From the NCBI RefSeq assembly GCF_023061285.1, contig NZ_JAKGAM010000013.1, forward strand, positions 1 to 64,000: a stretch of DNA of 64,000 bases. Direction: 5' to 3'. This document shows, one piece after another, positions 8,882 to 17,790 of the stretch (position 1 is its first letter; every line of letters starts with the position of its first letter). Under the pieces are notes generated by a model, which saw only the letters and a program-made list of their open reading frames with translations, was not told where the DNA came from and made no database searches. A program made the position numbers and the translations under genes. Source of the DNA: Chromohalobacter nigrandesensis. GTDB lineage: Bacteria > Pseudomonadota > Gammaproteobacteria > Pseudomonadales > Halomonadaceae.

Positions 8882-10681
8882 GTGACGCCAAAACGACAAG
8901 AGCAACGTCGGCTTCATGCACTGCACGAAATCGGACTTCTAGATACACCCCCGGAAGAACGCTTCGACCGCCTGACGCGTATTGCCAAGCAGCACTATCA
9001 AGTCAATACCACGCTCTTCACGCTCATCGATGCCAAGCGCCAATGGTTCAAATCCAAACAAAATCTTGGCATGGACGCGACTCCCCGGCGGCATGCCTTC
9101 TGTGATCATACTATTCAACAAAATAGTATTTATGTCGTTGAAGACGCGGCTAACGATCCTCTTTTCCATAAGAATCCGCTCGTTACCGGCACGCCTTTCA
9201 TCCGCTTCTATGCCGGCATCCCCATACGCGACCCCATGGGCTTCAAGGTCGGCACCTTATGCCTCATTGACTCGGCGCCACGTGATGCGTCTCGCATGGA
9301 CTTCAGCATCTTGCGCAGCCTAGCGGCGATATTGGAAGAGGAGCTCGAGCGCGAACGCCTCAACGCTGTCGATCACGAGAAAAAGCAGTGGCTGCATGAG
9401 GCCGTCAATATCGATGGTCTTACGGGCCTTCCCAACCGCCGTCTTCTCAGTGAACTGTTCCAGGATGAACTCAACGCCACAAGACACCGGCGCGGATCAG
9501 TTTCGGTATGCTTTCTCGACTTGGATGGCTTCAAGGCGATCAACGACCTTCAGGGCCACGCAGTCGGTGACGAGGTGCTCAGATGCGTTGCGGATCGACT
9601 CCGCAGCGCCGTGCGTCATCATGATGTCATCGCCCGCCTGAGTGGCGATGAGTTCGTGATCATTCTACGTGACGTCGAACATCCAAGAACCTACCGCCAT
9701 ATCCTCGATCAATTGCGCCACCCCATGCACCTTCAAGGGCATGTTATCGAGTTGTCCGCCAGCATGGGAATAACACGCTTTCCAAGCGATAACTCGGATA
9801 GCGACTTGCTGCTACGGCATGCCGACCAAGCCATGTATACCGCCAAGGAGACGGGAAAGAATTGTTATCATTTTTTCGATCTCGAGAGCCATCATTCCCA
9901 GCAAGAGCGCTTTGCCATCGGTGAGCAAGTGCAGCACGCCCTGGACAACGATCAGCTCGAACTTTTCTATCAACCCCAGTTACATTACAAGACCGGTATC
10001 GTATCGGGATTCGAGTGCTTGATACGCTGGCACCATCCCTCCGGCAAGCTCGTGTATCCAGGGCGTTTCCTGCCCTATATCGAGCATACCAAGCTCGATA
10101 TCGAGCTTGGCAAACAGGTCATCAACCAGGCAGTATCGACCCTCGAAACGTTCCAGGTACGGGATCTTCCCTACACCATCAGCATCAATCTAAGCCCATC
10201 CCACTTTCTCAACGACGAGTTTCTCGATCATCTCAACAACACGCTAAGCCGGTATGACATGGCGTTTCGCAAGCGTCTGACACTCGAGATCCTCGAAAGC
10301 ACGGCACTCGACGATGCGGGCCTCGCAGCGTCGAATATCAAGGCATGTCAGGCGCTGGGGGTGCAACTCTCCCTTGATGACTTTGGAACCGGCTATGCCT
10401 CGTTGAGCTACCTGCGCAAGTTTTCCACCAACGAAATCAAGATCGACCGCTCATTCATCCTCGGCATGCTGGACGACCCTGAGGATGAAATGATCGTCGA
10501 GGCAATCGTCGCGCTGTCCAAGAGCTTCAATCGCCGTGTGATCGCCGAGGGCATCGAAGATCGTGCCACCGAGGAGAAGCTCATTGCCATGGGCTGCGAC
10601 ATAGGCCAGGGCTTCTTGTACAGTCCCGCCCTGCCGCTCGATGAAGCGCTGGACTGGGCGGACTGTTACGCGCGCCCCTGA
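8882..10681 (+). CDS. GAF-GGDEF-EAL cyclic-di-GMP protein
   Basis: A 599-residue protein with a GTG start after a G-rich ribosome site. Order of domains: GAF (about 20-160), GGDEF (about 175-330) and EAL (about 345-590). The GGDEF active-site loop reads RLSGDEFV, so the first Gly is Ser, a variant found in some active cyclases. The EAL signature reads FECLIRW instead of EALxRW, but other phosphodiesterase residues are present: Asn in INLSPSHF, Glu in EILES, the Asp pair in DDFGTG, Lys in IKIDRSFI and Glu in IAEGIE. The protein could therefore both make and break cyclic-di-GMP, with the GAF domain as sensor. No membrane segment is seen, so it is probably cytosolic. Confidence 0.93.
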   Translation: MTPKRQEQRRLHALHEIGLLDTPPEERFDRLTRIAKQHYQVNTTLFTLIDAKRQWFKSKQNLGMDATPRRHAFCDHTIQQNSIYVVEDAANDPLFHKNPLVTGTPFIRFYAGIPIRDPMGFKVGTLCLIDSAPRDASRMDFSILRSLAAILEEELERERLNAVDHEKKQWLHEAVNIDGLTGLPNRRLLSELFQDELNATRHRRGSVSVCFLDLDGFKAINDLQGHAVGDEVLRCVADRLRSAVRHHDVIARLSGDEFVIILRDVEHPRTYRHILDQLRHPMHLQGHVIELSASMGITRFPSDNSDSDLLLRHADQAMYTAKETGKNCYHFFDLESHHSQQERFAIGEQVQHALDNDQLELFYQPQLHYKTGIVSGFECLIRWHHPSGKLVYPGRFLPYIEHTKLDIELGKQVINQAVSTLETFQVRDLPYTISINLSPSHFLNDEFLDHLNNTLSRYDMAFRKRLTLEILESTALDDAGLAASNIKACQALGVQLSLDDFGTGYASLSYLRKFSTNEIKIDRSFILGMLDDPEDEMIVEAIVALSKSFNRRVIAEGIEDRATEEKLIAMGCDIGQGFLYSPALPLDEALDWADCYARP

Positions 10682-10687
10682 CGTCGC

Positions 10688-11797
10688 TCAGTTGTCGCCG
10701 CCCTGCGTAGCAAAGCGCCATACCGTGCGCGATTCATAAGTGTCGCCAGGCTTGAGAATCGTCGATGGGAAATCCGCCTGGTTGGGAGAGTCCGGAAAGT
10801 GCTGGGTTTCCAGCGCGAACCCGCCGCGCTTTTCATAGACCTCGCCTCCCTTGCCGGTCAGCGTGCCATCGAGAAAATTCCCCGAGTAGAACTGCACTCC
10901 TGGCTCGGTGGTAGCGACCTCCAGCACACGACCACTATCCGGCGCGACAACGCGAGCAGCCGTTACCAGTGTGTCTGCAGCCGCTTCGTCACGCGCCAGC
11001 ACGAAATTGTGATCGTAGCCCTGGCCGTACTCGAGCTGAGTATTGTCGTCATTGATGCGTGAGCCGATCGCCGTCGCCTCGCGGAAATCGAACGGCGTGC
11101 CCGCTACGTCGCGACTCTCTCCGATCGGAATCAATGTTTCCCCGACCGGCGTGAAAGTATCGGCATTGAGCATCAAACGGTGGTCGGTGATCGGCCCGCT
11201 GCCTTCGCCCTCGAGATTGAAGTAGCTGTGCTGAGTCAAATTGACCGGCGTCGCCTTGTCGGTGGTGGCGTGATAGTCGATGATCATTTTATCGTCAGTG
11301 GTCAGCGTATACCGCACGCGAGTCTCGAGCGTTCCGGGATAGCCTTCTTCGCCATCTTCACTGGTATAACACAGTTCGACGCCGACACCGGTGTCGTTCT
11401 CGAAGGAATGCGCCTGCCAAAGCCGCTTGTCGAAGCCTTGATCGCCCCCGTGGAGATGATTGGGGCCGTCGTTGGTTGCCAGCTCGTAGGCCGTACCGTC
11501 GAGCGTGAAGCGTCCCTCGGCGATACGATTGCCGTAACGCCCGATCAAGGCGCCGAAATAGGGGTTCAACTTGCGATATGCCTCGGAACGGTAGTCTTCC
11601 AGGGAATCGAAGCCCAGCACGATGTCGTCGACATTTCCCTGTGCATCCGGGGTACGCAGGGACGTGATGATGCCGCCATAGGTGATCACCTGCATGTCGA
11701 TGCCATGGCCGTTGCGCAGGCGGTACGCCTCGACCTCGCGGCCATCGGGGAGTTGGCCGAAGCTTTGCTTTTCGATGGAAGGAGTCTGTGTGGTCAT
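10688..11797 (-). CDS. galM: aldose 1-epimerase (galactose mutarotase)
   Basis: A 369-residue mutarotase interconverting alpha and beta anomers of aldoses. The family blocks are clear: GALIGRYGNRIAEGRF near residue 85, NDGPNHLHGG (catalytic His), VNLTQHSYFNLEG (second His), and the C-terminal TTEPGVQFYSGNF with EKRGGFALETQHFPDSPN (catalytic Glu). No signal peptide, so cytoplasmic. It stands alone, converging with the GGDEF-EAL gene 6 bases away; no sugar operon accompanies it. Confidence 0.94.
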   Translation of the reverse strand: MTTQTPSIEKQSFGQLPDGREVEAYRLRNGHGIDMQVITYGGIITSLRTPDAQGNVDDIVLGFDSLEDYRSEAYRKLNPYFGALIGRYGNRIAEGRFTLDGTAYELATNDGPNHLHGGDQGFDKRLWQAHSFENDTGVGVELCYTSEDGEEGYPGTLETRVRYTLTTDDKMIIDYHATTDKATPVNLTQHSYFNLEGEGSGPITDHRLMLNADTFTPVGETLIPIGESRDVAGTPFDFREATAIGSRINDDNTQLEYGQGYDHNFVLARDEAAADTLVTAARVVAPDSGRVLEVATTEPGVQFYSGNFLDGTLTGKGGEVYEKRGGFALETQHFPDSPNQADFPSTILKPGDTYESRTVWRFATQGGDN

Positions 11798-11952
11798 CTC
11801 GTCTGCCTGTGCCGTGTTTAGCGCCAGCCTATCAAGCCGTCGCTATCGAACGCCCCTTGCGTCCGGCCACCTTCATGCCCATGTCATGTATACACGCCCG
11901 CCCATCCGCGTGGGCAGCATGACACATATCAGTCATCACAGCGGGAGACATC

Positions 11953-12957
11953 ATGGAATCACGCTATTTCACCATTCATTCTCATCCTCAGGGCCTCCCC
12001 TCCAGAGATTTTTTCGCGCTGGAGTCGCAGGCACTCCCCGACCTGGCAGCGGGCGAGGTCCGCTTGCGGAACCTCTGGCTATCGGTCGACCCCTACATGC
12101 GCGGGCGCATGGACGGCGTGACGACTTACGTTCCGCCCTTCACGCTGGGCGAGCCGCTCGAAGGCGCCGCCATCGGCGAAGTGCTCGAATCGCGCGACGA
12201 ACGCTTCGCCCCCGGAGATCGCGTCGTCCATATGGGCGGCTGGCGTGATATCGCTCAGCTTCCCGGCGACAGCCTCCAGGCATTGCCCGATCTCGACGTG
12301 CCACCGCAGGCCTTCCTCGGGGTGCTGGGCATGCCGGGCATGACCGCCTGGACCGGGCTCAACCGCATTGCCCAACTCAAGGAAGGCGAGCGCGTGCTGG
12401 TCAGCGCAGCGAGCGGCGCCGTCGGCTCCCTCGCCGTGCAATTGGCCAAGGCGAAAGGCTGTCATGTCGTGGGGATCGCCGGCGCGCCGGAAAAACTCGA
12501 ATGGCTGGAATCGCTCGGCGTGAGCGCGGTCAGCTATCGCGGCAAGGATGCGCAACAGCTCAGTGCCGACCTCAAGGCGGCCAGCCCCGACGGGGTCGAT
12601 GTCTACTACGAGAACGTCGGCGGCGACTGCCTCGAGGCCGCGCTCGACAACATTCGCGTCGGCGCACGCATCGCGGTCTGTGGCCTGATCGACAGCTATA
12701 ATGCGGAAACGCCCACACCCGGCCCCAGCAATATGTCCCAAGTGCTGATCCGTCGCGCACGGATCGAAGGGTTCATCATCCTCGACGCCGAAAACTGGGA
12801 ACACTACCCCGAGTTCCTGCAAGAGATCGGCCCACTCGTGGCGCGCGGCGAGATCGACTACCGGGAAACCATCGAGGATGGCCTCGAACGCACACCCGAC
12901 GCTTTCCTCAAGCTCTTCGAAGGTGGCAACACCGGCAAGATGCTGGTCCGGCTGTAA
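11953..12957 (+). CDS. curA: NADP-dependent medium-chain reductase, CurA/2-alkenal-reductase type
   Basis: A 334-residue zinc-free medium-chain dehydrogenase/reductase. It opens with a typical LWLSVDPYMRGRM block near residue 45, the substrate loop of curcumin and 2-alkenal reductases. Cofactor-binding follows with VLVSAASGAVGSLAVQLAKA around residues 150-170 and VYYENVGGDCLEAA. These enzymes reduce the C=C bond of enones using NADPH. The upstream GGGAGACATC is a suitable ribosome site. The gene is convergent with the PPO gene (10 bases apart). The symbol follows the E. coli family; the substrate here is not established. Confidence 0.88.
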   Translation: MESRYFTIHSHPQGLPSRDFFALESQALPDLAAGEVRLRNLWLSVDPYMRGRMDGVTTYVPPFTLGEPLEGAAIGEVLESRDERFAPGDRVVHMGGWRDIAQLPGDSLQALPDLDVPPQAFLGVLGMPGMTAWTGLNRIAQLKEGERVLVSAASGAVGSLAVQLAKAKGCHVVGIAGAPEKLEWLESLGVSAVSYRGKDAQQLSADLKAASPDGVDVYYENVGGDCLEAALDNIRVGARIAVCGLIDSYNAETPTPGPSNMSQVLIRRARIEGFIILDAENWEHYPEFLQEIGPLVARGEIDYRETIEDGLERTPDAFLKLFEGGNTGKMLVRL

Positions 12958-12967
12958 ATACCGGGAG

Positions 12968-14398
12968 TTAATCCCCACCCAGCGTCTCGGCGATCCGCTC
13001 GCCGAGACGCCGTCCGTTTTCCAGACAATCCCCCACCGCAATGCCATCCCGCCAATTGCCGAGTAGCGAGAGCCCGGCGTGACGCTCGAGCGCCTCGTCG
13101 AGGGCGGCAATACGTTCGAGATGACCCAGCTCATACTGAGGAATCGCCTGCGGCCAGCGGCTGACGCTCTGCCACACCGGCTCACCGCTAATGCCCAGTA
13201 AATCACGCAGATCGGCGACGACCTGCGCCACCTGGGCATCGTCATCGCTGGCAGCCGCCTCGGGCTGACGACGGCCACCGAGAAATGCGGTCAGCAATAC
13301 ATGCTCGGAAGGCGCACGCCCGGGAAACAGCGTCGAGGAAAATAGCGCGCCCAGGGTCTGGCGATGCTCGACCCCGGGAATCAGCATGCCGAAGCCATCC
13401 AGCGGATGGGCGATATCGGCACAGCGAAACCCCAGCGACACGGCGTTGACCGGCGGATAGGCGATCTCATTCAGCGGTACGACCAACTGCGGGTCGAGGG
13501 GGGCCAGTAGCGCAGCCGCCGTGGGCGCCGGCACCGCCAACACGAGTTCGCGCGCCCGAAAATCCTGTCCCGATGCTGTCTCCACACGCCAGTATTCACC
13601 CTCGCGATACACGCTGCTCACCTCGCACTCACAGTGGATCGTCGCATCGGGCTGCGCGGTGATGTCCTCGGCCAAACGTCCGGCGAGACGCTGCAGACCG
13701 GTGGGAAAGCTCACCAGTTGACCACGCCACTCACGCGGCAGGGCAGGCGGCGCACGCCGCGCCTGACGTAACCGCACCAGCCCCCCGCGAACCAGCGAGC
13801 CATACTCGCGCTCCAACGCTACCAGTCGGGGCATCGCCGCCTGCGCCGAGAGCCGTTCGGGATCGCCGGCATAGACACCGGACACGAAGGGATCGACCAG
13901 ATGATTGAGCGCGCGACGTCCCAAGCGCCGCGTGACGAAATCGGCCAGGCTTTCTTCGGCCTGCGGCGCACGCCGCCGAAACGGTTCGCACAGCAACGCG
14001 CCCATGCCGCGCGGGCCGATCAGCGAATTGATGGGCGCCTTGAGCCAATGGGACGGCAGCGTCACCGGCATGCCCCGATAGGCGATGTAACGCCGTCGTG
14101 CATCCGGGTTAGCGGGCTGCGCCTCGTCGAGCAGGCCGAGCTCTTCGAGCAGCGCATGCAGCGGCGGTTTCATCATCAGGGTGTTGGGGCCGAGCTCGAT
14201 CTGCCAGTCGCCATCGCGATGAGTACGCAGGTTGCCACCGACCTGTGCCGTGCGTTCCAGCAAGGCCACACTCAGTCCGCGCCTGGCCGCTGCGCGCGCG
14301 GCCATCAGGCCACTGGCCCCACCGCCGACGACGACCACATCGCGCGTTTCTCGCGTGTCTTGCCGGTCGGAGGCCTCGGATTGTGCTTCACGCTGCAT
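12968..14398 (-). CDS. hemY: oxygen-dependent protoporphyrinogen oxidase (HemY type)
   Basis: A 476-residue FAD protein. The N-terminal dinucleotide-binding motif VVVVGGGASGLMAARAAA starts near residue 22, followed by GGNLRTHRDGDWQIELGPNTLM, the substrate-side loop typical of PPO. The block DFVTRRLGRRALNHLVDPFVSGVYAG is the family hallmark. The C-terminus has the FAD-contacting GLSLLGNWRDGIAVGDCLENG. The enzyme oxidises protoporphyrinogen IX (or coproporphyrinogen in some lineages) in haem synthesis. It is not near other haem genes. The naming of HemY versus HemG varies, so the family call is firmer than the symbol. Confidence 0.9.
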   Translation of the reverse strand: MQREAQSEASDRQDTRETRDVVVVGGGASGLMAARAAARRGLSVALLERTAQVGGNLRTHRDGDWQIELGPNTLMMKPPLHALLEELGLLDEAQPANPDARRRYIAYRGMPVTLPSHWLKAPINSLIGPRGMGALLCEPFRRRAPQAEESLADFVTRRLGRRALNHLVDPFVSGVYAGDPERLSAQAAMPRLVALEREYGSLVRGGLVRLRQARRAPPALPREWRGQLVSFPTGLQRLAGRLAEDITAQPDATIHCECEVSSVYREGEYWRVETASGQDFRARELVLAVPAPTAAALLAPLDPQLVVPLNEIAYPPVNAVSLGFRCADIAHPLDGFGMLIPGVEHRQTLGALFSSTLFPGRAPSEHVLLTAFLGGRRQPEAAASDDDAQVAQVVADLRDLLGISGEPVWQSVSRWPQAIPQYELGHLERIAALDEALERHAGLSLLGNWRDGIAVGDCLENGRRLGERIAETLGGD

Positions 14399-14500
14399 GA
14401 CATCTCCCGTGACAAGGCACGCCGGCGCGTGCCATTAGGTCAAGCGCTCAGGGTGCATTCAGGTATTCAGCATAACGGGCAATGCCGCCGCCGCGCGCTT

Positions 14501-15751
14501 TCACGAGCGCGACGCATCGACGCAGGCATCGCGGTGTCCGTCTTCTTCGCTGCGGTCGATGATCGAAGCACCGACCATATCGCCGGTGACATTGAGCGCC
14601 GTGCAGCCCATGCCCACCAGAGCGTCGATGGCAGTCAACAGCGCCACCGTCTCGATAGGCAGACCTACTTGTGCGAACACCGTGGCGATCATGATGATAC
14701 CGGCACCCGGCACGCCCGCCGTGCCGATGGACACCAGTGTACCGATCAGCACGATCTCCAGCATGCTGGTGAAATCCAGCGGCGCGCCGATCACATTGGC
14801 CGCGAACACCGCCGAAATCGCGATGCGAATCGCCGCGCCATCCATGTTGATGGTCGCTCCCAACGGCAGGCTGAAACCGTAGGTGCTCCGTGACAGCCCC
14901 ATGCGTCGCGCGGCGTCCAGCGTCAGCGGCAAGGTGCCGGAGCTACTCTGGGTCGCAAACGCCGTCGCCATCGGCGTGCGCGCCTCGCGGAAGAAGGCCA
15001 TCAGCTTAACGCCAAAGGCCCCCATCAAGACGCAATAGAGCAGCAGATGCACGCCCAGGGCGATATACAGCACCAGCACCATGTCGCCCAGCGACAGCAA
15101 TGTCTCCATCCCCTGCTCGGCCACCGTACCGGCGACGATGGCAAACACCCCGATCGGCACGTAATGCAGCACGCCGGACATCACCTTGAGCGTGAGTTCG
15201 TTAAGCGCCTCGATCACACGGTACAGTTGCTCGGCCAGCGCCCCGTGCGACTCGGACGTACGCAGTTTCAACAGGGCGATGCCGAAGACGATGGCGGTAA
15301 AGATGATGCCCAACAGGTTCAACTCGGCGAACGCCCCGATGATGTTATCCGGCACCACGCCAAGCAGCACCTGAGCGATGCCGGGATTTTCCGGCACCGA
15401 CACCTCGGCGCTGCTATCCAGCGTCATCCCGCTGCCCGGGGAAAACAGCGTGGCCACCGCCAGCCCCACGGCGATCGCCAGCGCCGAGGTACCGACATAG
15501 TAGACGAATACCTTGCGCCCAACGCGACCCATGCTGCCGGCGCTGGCTTGATTGATGCCCACCATCAGCGTGAACAGCACGATGGGCACGATCAGAAACT
15601 TCAACAGCCTCAGTAGCAAATCACCGAATGGCGCCAGCCAATCCGCGACATCCTGGCCGCCGATCAGACCCACGACGACGCCGAGCACTAGCGCAATCGT
15701 GACCCGCAGGATCAACGAGCTCTTCGTATAGGCCTGCCACAATGCTTTCAC
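14501..15751 (-). CDS. dicarboxylate/amino acid:cation symporter (DAACS family)
   Basis: A 416-residue inner-membrane transporter with a GTG start behind a purine-rich GGGAG site. About eight membrane helices plus two re-entrant loops are expected. Visible signatures: the serine-rich loop ATQSSSGTLPLTLD, the NMDGAA motif in GATINMDGAAIRI, and GVPGAGIIM in the second hairpin. These form the substrate and Na+ or H+ binding site in glutamate, aspartate and C4-dicarboxylate carriers. The substrate cannot be decided from sequence. It stands alone between the PPO and HAD genes. Confidence 0.93.
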   Translation of the reverse strand: MKALWQAYTKSSLILRVTIALVLGVVVGLIGGQDVADWLAPFGDLLLRLLKFLIVPIVLFTLMVGINQASAGSMGRVGRKVFVYYVGTSALAIAVGLAVATLFSPGSGMTLDSSAEVSVPENPGIAQVLLGVVPDNIIGAFAELNLLGIIFTAIVFGIALLKLRTSESHGALAEQLYRVIEALNELTLKVMSGVLHYVPIGVFAIVAGTVAEQGMETLLSLGDMVLVLYIALGVHLLLYCVLMGAFGVKLMAFFREARTPMATAFATQSSSGTLPLTLDAARRMGLSRSTYGFSLPLGATINMDGAAIRIAISAVFAANVIGAPLDFTSMLEIVLIGTLVSIGTAGVPGAGIIMIATVFAQVGLPIETVALLTAIDALVGMGCTALNVTGDMVGASIIDRSEEDGHRDACVDASRS

Positions 15752-15887
15752 CGCTCCCTCTCCTTGTTGTTTGCCCGATACCGTGTTTTAAACCTCATGC
15801 TAGACAAAATGCCCGACACGGAGGCTGCGGCGGCGCTACATTACCATTATGCTGGTCGCATCGATTCAGCAACAGGACACAAAGGCG

Positions 15888-16661
15888 ATGAGCGAACGCG
15901 CGATCGACTGCTGGTTAACGGACATGGATGGCGTACTGATCGGCGAGGACCGGGCTCTGCCCGGCGCGGTCGAGCTGATCGATCAATGGCGCACCAATGG
16001 CACGCCCTTTCTCGTGCTCACCAATAATTCTATCTACACGCCGCGCGATCTCAGCGCACGGCTAACGCGCCTGGGCATCGATGTCCCCGAAGACCGGCTG
16101 TGGACATCCGCCCTGGCGACCGCCGCCTTTCTGCGCGACCAGGCGCCCGGCGGCTCGGCTTTCGTGATCGGCGAAGCCGGCCTGACCACGGCGATTCACG
16201 AAGCCGGGTTCGTGATGACCGATGTCGCACCGGACTTCGTGGTGCTCGGCGAGACGCGTAGCTATTCGTTCGAAGCGATTACCCGCGCGATCCGCCTGAT
16301 CAACGGCGGCGCGCGCTTCATCGCCACCAACCCCGATGTCACCGGCCCCAGCCCCGAAGGCCCGTTGCCCGCCACCGGCGCGGTCGCAGCCTTGATCACC
16401 GCCGCCACCAAGCGCGAGCCGTATTACGTCGGCAAGCCCAACCCGATGATGTTCCGTTCGGCCATGAACAAGCTCGGCACGCATTCCGAGCGTACCGGCA
16501 TGATCGGCGACCGCATGGACACCGACGTCATCGCCGGCATCGAGGCCGGCCTGCACACAGTGCTGGTGATGACCGGCATCGCCACGCGAAACGAAATCGA
16601 GCGCTACCCCTTCCGCCCCCGCGAAATTCTCGACTCGGTCGCGGAACTGCTGGAGAAGTAG
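15888..16661 (+). CDS. HAD-IIA family phosphatase (NagD-like)
   Basis: A 257-residue cytoplasmic phosphatase starting MSERAIDCW; the longer upstream start at 15849 is less likely. HAD motif I is WLTDMDGVLIG (nucleophile Asp and the second Asp), motif II is LTNNS, the catalytic Lys is in YYVGKPNPMMF, and motif III is MIGDRMDTDVIAG. The C2 cap between motifs II and III makes it subclass IIA, as in NagD UMP phosphatase and phosphoglycolate phosphatase relatives. The substrate is unknown. It is convergent with the yghU-type gene. Confidence 0.9.
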   Translation: MSERAIDCWLTDMDGVLIGEDRALPGAVELIDQWRTNGTPFLVLTNNSIYTPRDLSARLTRLGIDVPEDRLWTSALATAAFLRDQAPGGSAFVIGEAGLTTAIHEAGFVMTDVAPDFVVLGETRSYSFEAITRAIRLINGGARFIATNPDVTGPSPEGPLPATGAVAALITAATKREPYYVGKPNPMMFRSAMNKLGTHSERTGMIGDRMDTDVIAGIEAGLHTVLVMTGIATRNEIERYPFRPREILDSVAELLEK

Positions 16662-16685
16662 CGCTGGCGTAGCGAGCGGGGGATG

Positions 16686-17555
16686 CTATGCCCCGCGCTT
16701 ATCCTCTGTCCGGGTCTCAAAGTCACTGGCATCGTGGCGCTCGTGGAGCTGGAGTTCCGGCTCCCCGAAGCTGCGATTGACCATACGGCCACGCAGCACC
16801 GCCGGACGCGCATCTATTTCCTCGGCCCAGCGCACGACATGGGTGTATTCCTGAACCTGCAGGAATTCCGCCGCATCGTAGAGCCGTCCCAGCACCAACT
16901 GTCCATACCACGCCCAAGTGGCGATATCGGCGATGCTGTACTCGTCCCCGGCCAGATAACGATTGTCCGCCAGATGGCGATTCAGCACATCGAGCTGGCG
17001 CTTGGTTTCCATGGCATAACGATCGATGGGGTACTCGAGCTTGACCGGCGCATAGCTATAGAAATGCCCGAAACCGCCGCCCAGGAACGGCGCACTCCCC
17101 ATCTGCCAGAACAGCCAGTTGAGCGCCTCGGTACGCGCCACATGCTCCTTGGGCAGGAACTCTCCGAACTTCTCGGCGAGATACAGAAGGATAGAGCCCG
17201 ACTCGAACACGCGTATCGGCGTGTCGCCGCTGCGATCCATCAGCGCCGGAATCTTCGAATTCGGGTTGGCTTCGACGAAGCCGCTGCCGAACTGATCGCC
17301 CTCGCCGATGTTGATCAACCACGCATCGTACTCGGCACCCTGATGGCCCAACGCCAACAGCTCCTCGAACATGATGCCCGCTTTGACACCATTGGGCGTG
17401 GCCAGCGAGTAAAGCTGGAACGGATGCTCGCCCACCGGTAGCTCTTTCTCGTGGGTCGGCCCCGCGATCGGACGATTGATGCTGGCGAACTTGCCGCCGC
17501 TTTCGCTCTTCCAGGTCCAGACACGGGGTGGGGTGTACTCGGTTTCTTGGCTCAT
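16686..17555 (-). CDS. yghU: glutathione S-transferase-like protein, YghU type (Nu class)
   Basis: A 289-residue protein. The ATG at 17555 is chosen because AGGAGG lies 7 bases upstream. The order matches YghU: an N-terminal extension (YTPPRVWTWKSESGG), a thioredoxin-like domain with the LYSLATPNGVKAGIMFEEL block, the glutathione-binding NPNSKIPALMD and VFESGSILLYLAEKFG, then the all-helical domain with EYSIADIATWAWYG. Nu-class proteins have disulfide-bond reductase activity with glutathione. It is full length and single. Confidence 0.94.
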   Translation of the reverse strand: MSQETEYTPPRVWTWKSESGGKFASINRPIAGPTHEKELPVGEHPFQLYSLATPNGVKAGIMFEELLALGHQGAEYDAWLINIGEGDQFGSGFVEANPNSKIPALMDRSGDTPIRVFESGSILLYLAEKFGEFLPKEHVARTEALNWLFWQMGSAPFLGGGFGHFYSYAPVKLEYPIDRYAMETKRQLDVLNRHLADNRYLAGDEYSIADIATWAWYGQLVLGRLYDAAEFLQVQEYTHVVRWAEEIDARPAVLRGRMVNRSFGEPELQLHERHDASDFETRTEDKRGA

Positions 17556-17790
17556 GCAGCCTCCTGGTCTATGCGTCGGATCACGCCTCGCCAAGCAGCG
17601 GGACGTATCCAGTCGCCTGAAAAGATAGTCTGATAATCATTGGGACGCGAGGCGGACGGTTCAATGGACAATTCGATAACGCAGCCTAATCCTTTCTTAA
17701 CAAATCATGACAAAGTGCTAAACCCCGGGGTAAATTATACGCTTTGCGGCCAGTGTGCCCGCGTCCCAAGAACTGACATAAGGCATCACC

